Source: Cupriavidus basilensis (lineage in GTDB: Bacteria > Pseudomonadota > Gammaproteobacteria > Burkholderiales > Burkholderiaceae). Taken from it: a stretch of DNA of 64,000 bases. A program made the translations under genes and the position numbers. This document shows, piece by piece, positions 57,744 to 64,000 of the stretch. Numbering within the stretch: position 1 is the stretch's first letter; each line of letters opens with the position of its first letter. Where the stretch lies: contig NZ_CP010536.1 in NCBI RefSeq assembly GCF_000832305.1, positions 3,410,001-3,474,000 on the forward strand, written 5' to 3'. The notes beneath the pieces were generated by a model, which was not told where the DNA came from, made no database searches, and saw only the letters and a list, made by a program, of their open reading frames with translations.

Positions 57744-59639
57744 ATGCCCGACAGGGTGTTGATGGGATTTCCTGGCATGCCCGACAGCGTTCCCGGCCAC
57801 GCCCCTTCTGGCACGCCAGCGCCGCCGCCCGCTGGCGGCAGGCTGCGCCTGCGCCAGCCCTTCCCCCTCGCCGCCTTCCACCCGCGCCTGCTCGACAGCC
57901 TGCGCGACTACAACCGCGCCCTCTTCTTCAAGGACCTCGCCGCCGGCCTCACCGTGGGCGTGGTGGCGCTGCCGCTGGCGATGGCCTTTGCCATCGCCTC
58001 CGGGATGCCACCGCAGGCCGGTCTGTTTACCGCCATCATCGCGGGCTTCCTGATCGCCGCGCTGGGCGGCTCGCCGGTGCAGATCGGCGGTCCCGCCGGC
58101 GCCTTCATCGTCATCGTCTACGGCATCGTGGCGCGCTACGGCGTGGCCAACCTGCTGATCGCTACCATCCTGGCGGGCGGCCTGCTGTTCGCCATGGGGC
58201 TGTTCCGGCTAGGCACCCTGATCCGCTTTATCCCCGTGGCCATCGTGATCGGCTTCACCAACGGCATCGCGGTGCTGATCATGGTCTCGCAGATCGCCGA
58301 TTTCCTTGGCCTGCAAACCGGCAAGCTGCCTGGCAACTTCCTTTCGCAGATGCGTGTGCTGGGGCGCGCCCTGCCCACGGTGTCCTGGCCCACGGTAGCG
58401 CTGGCGGTCAGCTCGCTGGTGGTGGTGGCGGGCTGGTCGCGCCTGGCCCTGCTGGCAGGCAAGCGCTGGCGCCCCGTATCGACGGTTGCGGCAAACCCGG
58501 CAAACCCGCCCAATGCGCACGGCCGCCTTGGCCGTGCGCTGGCCATGGTTCCCGGCACGGTGATAGCGCTGGTGCTAGCCACCGCGGCCAATGGCCTGCT
58601 GCACTTGCCGGTGGAGACCATCGGCACGCGCTTCGGCGGTATTCCGCAGGGCCTGCCGCCGTTTGCGCTGCCGCAACTGAGCTGGCAACTGGTCCAGCAG
58701 CTGGTGGCGCCCACCCTGACCATCGCCCTGCTCGGCGCCATCGAATCGCTGCTCTGCGCACGCGTGGCCGACAGCCTGATCGACGACCGCCACGATCCCA
58801 ACCAGGAGCTGATGGCGCAGGGCATCGCCAATATCGTCACGCCGTTCTTCGGCGGCCTGCCGGCCACGGGCACCATCGCCCGTACCGTCACCAACGTGCG
58901 CAGCGGCGGGCGCACGCCGGTGGCTGGCATGATCCACGCCGCCACGCTGTTGCTGATCGTGCTGGTGGCGGCGCCACTGGCCAGCGCCATCCCGCTCGCC
59001 ACGCTGGCCGCCATCCTGCTCTACGTGGCGTGGAACATGGGCGAGTGGCATATGTTCGGGCTGACGCACCTGAAGCGCTACAGCAACAACTACCGCATCA
59101 TCCTGCTCGGCACCTTCGTGCTGACCGTGGTGTTCGACCTGACCGTGGCGGTGCAGGTAGGACTGGTGCTCGCCTGCCTGTTCTTCATCTACCGCATGGC
59201 CGCGCTCACGCAGATCGAGGCGATCGCGCCGGCCGCGCTGCCCCCGGCGGCCGACGGCAGGCCGCTGCCGGCCGGCGAGGTGGCGGCCTATCACATGACC
59301 GGCGCGCTCTTCTTCGGCGCCGTCAACAAGGTGGAAGCGCTGATCGACCCGCGCGACCGCACCCAGCCGGTGCCGGCGGTGCTGATCCTCGACGTGGGCA
59401 AGCTGGTGGCGCTGGACACCACCGGCCTGGACACACTGGACGCCTTGCGCAAGACGCTGGCGCGGCGTGGCGGCACGCTGGTGATCTGCGCCGCGCCGGC
59501 ACAGGTGATGTCGCTGATGCGGCGCGCGGGCTTCCTGGAACAGATGGGCACGGCAAACTATTGCGACACGCTGGCCGCAGCCTGTGCCAGGGCCGGCGTG
59601 TTGCTCGCCGAGCGGGCCGAGCGGCCCGCTGCAGGCTAA
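57744..59639 (+). CDS. SulP-family anion transporter with STAS domain
   Basis: A protein of about 631 residues with 10-14 membrane helices. GLTVGVVALPLAMAFAIASG is the SulP signature near the first helix, followed by GGSPVQIGGPAGAFIVIV, GFTNGIAVLIMVSQIADF, and PFFGGLPATGTIARTVTNVR. The C-terminal STAS domain (about 510-620) has VLILDVGKLVALDTTGLDTL. Starts at 57744, 57762 or 57774 are possible. Substrate (sulfate, bicarbonate or other) cannot be read. Its stop overlaps the convergent lipoprotein stop by 3 bp. Confidence 0.92.
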   Translation: MPDRVLMGFPGMPDSVPGHAPSGTPAPPPAGGRLRLRQPFPLAAFHPRLLDSLRDYNRALFFKDLAAGLTVGVVALPLAMAFAIASGMPPQAGLFTAIIAGFLIAALGGSPVQIGGPAGAFIVIVYGIVARYGVANLLIATILAGGLLFAMGLFRLGTLIRFIPVAIVIGFTNGIAVLIMVSQIADFLGLQTGKLPGNFLSQMRVLGRALPTVSWPTVALAVSSLVVVAGWSRLALLAGKRWRPVSTVAANPANPPNAHGRLGRALAMVPGTVIALVLATAANGLLHLPVETIGTRFGGIPQGLPPFALPQLSWQLVQQLVAPTLTIALLGAIESLLCARVADSLIDDRHDPNQELMAQGIANIVTPFFGGLPATGTIARTVTNVRSGGRTPVAGMIHAATLLLIVLVAAPLASAIPLATLAAILLYVAWNMGEWHMFGLTHLKRYSNNYRIILLGTFVLTVVFDLTVAVQVGLVLACLFFIYRMAALTQIEAIAPAALPPAADGRPLPAGEVAAYHMTGALFFGAVNKVEALIDPRDRTQPVPAVLILDVGKLVALDTTGLDTLDALRKTLARRGGTLVICAAPAQVMSLMRRAGFLEQMGTANYCDTLAAACARAGVLLAERAERPAAG

Positions 59640-60235
59640 CCGCCCTGCAGCCTCTCGTCGCTGCGCGAGGTGTGCGTCACCTTGCCATCGGCGTTGAAAT
59701 GCACGTTGAAGAACGCCTTCTCCTGCGCGCTTTCCCACCAGCGGTAGCCCCACACCTCTTCCTTCTTGAGCGCGAAGGCTTCCACCTTGGTAGGCTTGCC
59801 GACCAGGCGGCGGATATCGTCTCGGCTCATGCCGGCGCGCACGCGCGCGAAGTTCTCCGCGGTCAGCACCTGCTCGATGGCGCGCACCTTGCCATCGGCG
59901 CCGATCGTCACCATCCAGGTGGTGGCGCCTTCCGGGCCGCGCGGGTATTCCAGCCGGCGGCCGCCGTCCTCTTCTTCCCAGGTGATCTCCGGGCGCCCGG
60001 CCTGCTTGCGCACGTCGTCCTCGCTGGATTCGCCCACCACGATGCCCTTGAACAACTGGCTATCGGGCTTGACCGAGTTCCAGGTGGCGTGCGCGGTATC
60101 GCCCGCCTTCTTCATCGCTTCGTCGACCTTTTGCTGGTCGCACCCGAACAGGGCAAGCACGGAGGAAATCAGTCCCATGGCGGCGAGGCGTCGGTAAGAC
60201 GCGGCAGTGGCGGAGGTGGGCGGCACGCAGATCAT
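59636..60235 (-). CDS. Lipoprotein with two BamE/SmpA-like repeats
   Basis: A protein of about 199 residues. The ATG at 60235 gives a signal with Arg-Arg and a lipobox ending LALFGC. After that, two similar halves are seen: KGIVVGESSEDDVRKQAGRP...MVTIGADGKVRAIEQ and ARVRAGMSRDDIRRLVGKP...FNVHFNADGKVTHTS, each like the SmpA/OmlA (BamE) fold. It starts 10 bp after the tamB stop, so it may share its transcript and outer-membrane context. The alternative start at 60178 would shorten the leader. The BamE relation is from pattern only. Confidence 0.72.
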   Translation of the reverse strand: MICVPPTSATAASYRRLAAMGLISSVLALFGCDQQKVDEAMKKAGDTAHATWNSVKPDSQLFKGIVVGESSEDDVRKQAGRPEITWEEEDGGRRLEYPRGPEGATTWMVTIGADGKVRAIEQVLTAENFARVRAGMSRDDIRRLVGKPTKVEAFALKKEEVWGYRWWESAQEKAFFNVHFNADGKVTHTSRSDERLQGG

Positions 60236-60245
60236 GGCGCGTGTC

Positions 60246-63200
60246 TCAAGGCTGCGCGGGCGCGGCTGCGTCCGTTGCATTGCTGTCGGCATCCTGGCTG
60301 GCATCGGTCTGGCTCCTCGCGGTTCCGGCGCGGCCCGACGCGCCCGTGAACAAATTGCCCCAACTGTCGAAGCGGCGGTTAAACAGCACCGAGAGCCCGT
60401 TGATCGAGCCGCCCTTGGCAATCAGCGACCAGCGCCGCGAGAATGCCCAGGTCAGCTTGACCACGTTGCTGGCGCTGGTCAGGCTCTGCTCATAGCCTAC
60501 CGAGATCTTCTCGGTCACGGCCTTGCCCACGCTGACCACCTGCTGGTCGTTGAGGCCGGCCGCGCTAGGCCCGATCGAAAACTCGTCGATGCCCAGATGC
60601 TGCACGATCCCCTTGCCCGCGCGCCCGCCCAGCATGCCCAGCGCGGCACCGCCCAGGGCTCCCGCACTGAGTTGCTGCTGCTGTCCGGCCGCCGCGCTTT
60701 CCGCGCCGTAGCCGAACATCAGCCATGACAGCTTATCCTCCTCGGGCACATTTGGCTCGGACACCAGCTTGACGCGCGGCAGGCGTACCGTGCCGGTCAC
60801 CTCCACCCCCGCCTCCACTTCCTGGTTGCGGCGCATGGCGCGGATATTGAGGTTGGGATTGTCCACCGGCCCGTTGAAATTGACGATGCCGCGCTCGATG
60901 TTGAGCTTGCGCCCGAACGCCTCATAGGTGCCGTCGGTCACGCGGATGGTGCCGGTGGCGCGCAGCGGCGTCAGCGGGGCGCTGCGCACGCCAAGTTGGC
61001 CGTTCAGGCGCAGGTCCGCGCCGGCCCCGCGGAAACGGAAATTGTCGCCAAGGTCGAGCGTGAGATCGATCAGCGGGCTGAAGCGGCTGGCCGGCCTAGC
61101 CTCCGGCAACGGCGTGGCGGCGGTCTTGATCTCGCGCTGGTCGCGGCGGCGCACCACCACTACGTCGTCGCCCAGCTCCGGGGCGCCGGCCTTGGGCAGG
61201 TCGAACAAGCCGCGATCCACGCGGAACTTGCCGCGGATCACGATCTGGCGGTTCTCGTTGGCGATGCTGGCATCGCCGGAAATGATCAGCGTGCGCTCGG
61301 GGCTGGCAAAGAGCTGGAGCTTGTCGGCCACGATCTTGCCCGTCAGGTTGGGATCGGTCTCGCCCAGCTTCACGTTGCCGGTGGCCACGATCTTGCCGTC
61401 GCCGCCGCGGAACTCCACCTGCTTGAGCTCGATGGTGTTCTGGTCGAGCACCACATGCACGATGCCATCGGTCAGCTGGATGCCGAGGTCGTAGAGGGTG
61501 ATGGCGATGCCGGTACCGTCGATCGTGCCGGTAAGGAGGGGCTGCCCGACGCTGCCCGCCAGTTGCAGAACTGCCGCCAGCTTGCCATCGAACGCGTATT
61601 GCGGGCCGCTCAGCGCCTCCAGCGACTTGATCTTCGGCACATCCAGCGAAACCTTGCCCGCCAGCGTGGAAGCCGGCGTCACCGTCATCAGGCCCTGCTC
61701 CTGGATCAGCCCGGCGGACGCGTCTACCACCACCTTGCCGACCCGTGCGGCCTCGATGCCGCCTTTCAGGTTGACGCGGCTGCCGGCAAACTCGGCGCGC
61801 AGCGCGGTTTCGCCCAGGCCCAGCGCGGTGTAGCCCCGCCCGGCACTCACCGAGACGTCGCCGCTGCGCCGGCGCAGCTCGGCAAAGCCGGAGGCAGACT
61901 CGGCCAGCGTGATGTTCCAGCGGCCGTCCAGGACCAGGTCCGAGCGCACCGGCGGCGCTTCGCCCGTCAAGGCCTCGGCCAGGCGCAGCAGGTTGGCCAC
62001 CTGCAGGCCATCGAGGTTGCCCTGGGTGCGGATGCGGCCGTGGTCGAATTCAAAGCTGTCCACAGTCACGCGGGCGCGCTCGAACTGCAGGCTGGCCGCG
62101 CCGAGATGCACGCGCTGGTCCGCCACCTGCAGCTGCGTCGGCGCGATCAGCCGCACGTTGACCGTGCCGCGCTCCTCCAGGGTGCCGATGGTGCCCTTCC
62201 ACCCCGCCGCCCCCTGCCAGGCGCCCTGCCCCGACAAGGCGAGTTGCATCGGCTTGTCGTGCAACGCGCCGGCCACTTTCAGGTCGAAGGCATGACTGGC
62301 CTGGGTGCCGCTGAGCGAGGCATCGAGCGTGCGCAGCGTGGCGACCGGGCCGCGATAGTCGCGGGCGTGCAGTTTTAGCGCGAGCGTGCCGTTCAGCCCC
62401 CCGCGCAACTCGGCGCTGCCGCTGGCGCTGGCCACGTGGTGCGGGCCCACCACCAGCGACTGCGCGTCATAGCTGGCCACGATCTCCGGCCGCGCCAGCG
62501 TGCCGGTGACGTCCGCGTCGAGCTTTAACACGCCGGCCACGCCGAACTTGAGCCGATCGAGCTGCGGCGCATCCACATGCACTTTCAGGCGATCGCCGCG
62601 TGCGCCAAAGCTGCCGTTGATCTGGGCCTGGTTGCCCGCCATCTCCAGCGTGGCCTGGCTCGGCAGCAGGCGCTCGCCGGCCAGGCGCAGCTTGCCCTCG
62701 CCACGCATCGGCAGCCCCGCATAGACGCTGTCGCGCACCGCGAAGTCCAGCGCCACGCGGTGCTCCGGTGCTAGCGTGCCGCTGGCGGTGAACTCCGCAT
62801 TGATGCGACCAGGCGCCACCTCGGCCACGCGGGCCGGGTCGAAATTGATCAGCTTGCCCTTGAAGCTGAAGGGCTGCGCGTCCTTCAGCGACAGCTTGCC
62901 ATCGGCGTTGAGCGTGCCCGCGCCGATGCCGGCGCGCAGCGAGGTCAGCGTCACCGCCTCGCCATCCAGATGCGCATCGGCAAACAGCTTGTACTCGCCG
63001 CCGGCCAGGTCCAGCGCCACGCTCTTGCGGCCGGGCTCCATGCGCAAGCTCACCGGCCCGGACAGGCGCACGCGCTTCAGGCTGCCATAGAGAGCCTGCG
63101 GGTCGAGGTTGCGCACGTCGAGGTCGAAGCCGCCGCGGCCATCGCGCAGCGCGCCACCGCCGCGGATCTCGCCGCCGCCGGCCAGCGCCACCTGCAGGTC

Positions 63201-64000
63201 GCGCACCATCTGCGCTGCCTCGCTGACCTCGATATGCGCTTGTACCGATTCCACCGGCAGGCGCTCGGCGTCAAGCTTGCCGGCCTCGTGATTGACGATG
63301 CGCACGTCGCCCGCCACGCGCAGGGGCGCGCTGTCGTGGGCGCTGCCAGGCTTGGCAGCGGGAGCGGAAGCCGGGGTGGCCTGCGCCGGCGTGGCCGCGC
63401 CATCCACCGGGCGCAACTCGGCCTGCACGGAGAGATTGGCGCGCGGCGCCGACGCGCTGAACAAGCGCGGGTTGATGTGCTCGCCATTGACCAGCACATG
63501 CGTGAACGGCACCTTGCCAAACGGCGTCAGGTCGGCCTCGGCACGGCCGCGCAGGCGATCACCGCTGGCCTCGGCTTGCGCGTGCAGCATGGCAAGCGAG
63601 CCACGCACATTGGCGCTGATGCTAAAGGATTCCTTCTGCCAGCTGCCCTCCAGCAGCGCGGCGCCGTTCAGCGCAAACGGCGCCTGGCCGGCGATCTGCG
63701 CATTAGCGGCCAGCTTGCCGTATGGCGTGACCAACCGTTCCACGCTGAGGCGGTGGCGTTGCCCATCGGAATGCAGCGAGCCCGCCAGGTCGCTGAACAC
63801 CATCTCGCTGGGCGTAGCCGGCGGCCCTTGCAGCAAGGTCAGGCGGTCCAGCGTGAGCGTATCGACGTCCACCGCCAACGGCAGGTCGAGCGATCTGGGC
63901 AAGGAGGCGGGCGCGTTGTCAGGCTGCGACGGCGCCAAGCGCAGCGTGACGGCGCCCACGCGCAGCGCGCTGACATGCAAGCGGGTCGGCGACCAGCCAA
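60246..64000 (-). CDS. tamB: Translocation and assembly module subunit TamB (5' end cut by window edge)
   Basis: At least 1251 residues of a TamB/DUF490 protein; the frame is open through position 64000 without a start I trust, so the N-terminus lies outside. The protein is made of long beta-helical AsmA/TamB-type repeats rich in Leu, Gly and Asp, for example LTLDRLTLLQGPP, and ends with the conserved DUF490 region: LNGQLGVRSAPLTPLRATG, VNFNGPVDNPNLNIRAMR, EDKLSWLMFGYG and SVGYEQSLTSASNVVKLTW. With TamA it helps insert outer-membrane proteins and move lipids; tamA would be expected upstream, beyond the window. Confidence 0.93.
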   Translation of the reverse strand, partial: GWSPTRLHVSALRVGAVTLRLAPSQPDNAPASLPRSLDLPLAVDVDTLTLDRLTLLQGPPATPSEMVFSDLAGSLHSDGQRHRLSVERLVTPYGKLAANAQIAGQAPFALNGAALLEGSWQKESFSISANVRGSLAMLHAQAEASGDRLRGRAEADLTPFGKVPFTHVLVNGEHINPRLFSASAPRANLSVQAELRPVDGAATPAQATPASAPAAKPGSAHDSAPLRVAGDVRIVNHEAGKLDAERLPVESVQAHIEVSEAAQMVRDLQVALAGGGEIRGGGALRDGRGGFDLDVRNLDPQALYGSLKRVRLSGPVSLRMEPGRKSVALDLAGGEYKLFADAHLDGEAVTLTSLRAGIGAGTLNADGKLSLKDAQPFSFKGKLINFDPARVAEVAPGRINAEFTASGTLAPEHRVALDFAVRDSVYAGLPMRGEGKLRLAGERLLPSQATLEMAGNQAQINGSFGARGDRLKVHVDAPQLDRLKFGVAGVLKLDADVTGTLARPEIVASYDAQSLVVGPHHVASASGSAELRGGLNGTLALKLHARDYRGPVATLRTLDASLSGTQASHAFDLKVAGALHDKPMQLALSGQGAWQGAAGWKGTIGTLEERGTVNVRLIAPTQLQVADQRVHLGAASLQFERARVTVDSFEFDHGRIRTQGNLDGLQVANLLRLAEALTGEAPPVRSDLVLDGRWNITLAESASGFAELRRRSGDVSVSAGRGYTALGLGETALRAEFAGSRVNLKGGIEAARVGKVVVDASAGLIQEQGLMTVTPASTLAGKVSLDVPKIKSLEALSGPQYAFDGKLAAVLQLAGSVGQPLLTGTIDGTGIAITLYDLGIQLTDGIVHVVLDQNTIELKQVEFRGGDGKIVATGNVKLGETDPNLTGKIVADKLQLFASPERTLIISGDASIANENRQIVIRGKFRVDRGLFDLPKAGAPELGDDVVVVRRRDQREIKTAATPLPEARPASRFSPLIDLTLDLGDNFRFRGAGADLRLNGQLGVRSAPLTPLRATGTIRVTDGTYEAFGRKLNIERGIVNFNGPVDNPNLNIRAMRRNQEVEAGVEVTGTVRLPRVKLVSEPNVPEEDKLSWLMFGYGAESAAAGQQQQLSAGALGGAALGMLGGRAGKGIVQHLGIDEFSIGPSAAGLNDQQVVSVGKAVTEKISVGYEQSLTSASNVVKLTWAFSRRWSLIAKGGSINGLSVLFNRRFDSWGNLFTGASGRAGTARSQTDASQDADSNATDAAAPAQP

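Noticed and set aside
55540..60349. 733-codon minus-strand and 885-codon plus-strand ORFs over metG and sulP
   Set aside because: Both are shadows of metG and sulP; composition is Arg/Ala/Gly/His-biased and no motif is seen.

Overview
The window looks like a chromosomal segment of a high-G+C betaproteobacterium of the order Burkholderiales, most like Cupriavidus or Ralstonia. The evidence is the strong G/C third-position bias and gene neighbourhoods usual for that group: yqgE-ruvX-pyrR-pyrB-pyrX-plsC, hemC-hemDX-hemY beside ppc, and the fdhCBA cluster with DUF3305/DUF3306. No database search was possible, so the genus is an inference. I see no rRNA, tRNA, CRISPR array, prophage, transposase or integrase.

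Positions 1-15464, all on the minus strand, form a surface-glycan sugar-nucleotide locus. It contains rfbB-rfbD-rfbC (dTDP-rhamnose branch, no rfbA), a membrane WbpM/CapD-type UDP-HexNAc 4,6-dehydratase, ugd and uxs (UDP-GlcA, then UDP-Xyl), and a pseudaminic-acid-type set: pseB, pseC, an aldo/keto reductase, an SpsF-type cytidylyltransferase, a class-III aminotransferase, pseG, pseH and a pseI that runs off the left edge. The pse genes overlap or abut tightly. No glycosyltransferase, flippase or polymerase lies inside the window. By eye this region is less G+C-biased than the rest.

Positions 15700-34150 are mostly housekeeping: apaH, plsC, the pyrimidine group with a DHOase-like PyrX that lacks its metal-binding HxH, ruvX, yqgE, rsuA, phrB, the haem genes hemC, a hemD-hemX fusion and hemY, and ppc. 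A secreted ferritin-like protein lies divergent from an ECF sigma/RskA-type anti-sigma pair. A nested palindromic element sits between phrB and hemY.

Positions 34200-41270 carry argH, an orphan TRAP transporter QM pair, an AdiA-like basic amino acid decarboxylase with a strong leader hairpin, and dcd.

Positions 41459-54295, minus strand, form one coherent formate dehydrogenase region: apbC/mrp, DUF3305, DUF3306, a 723-residue multi-[4Fe-4S] protein, a TorD-like chaperone, a 72-residue twin-arginine protein, fdhA (Cys rather than Sec), fdhB, a small lipoprotein, fdhC (cytochrome b556), a small secreted protein, a Cu/Zn SOD lipoprotein and fdhD. Together these build, insert cofactors into, export and use a periplasm-facing formate dehydrogenase. 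The uncharacterised genes here are the best candidates for undescribed biology.

Positions 54620-64000 carry an OmpA-family lipoprotein with a structured 3' UTR, metG, a SulP transporter, a tandem BamE-like lipoprotein and the 3' part of tamB, which runs off the right edge.
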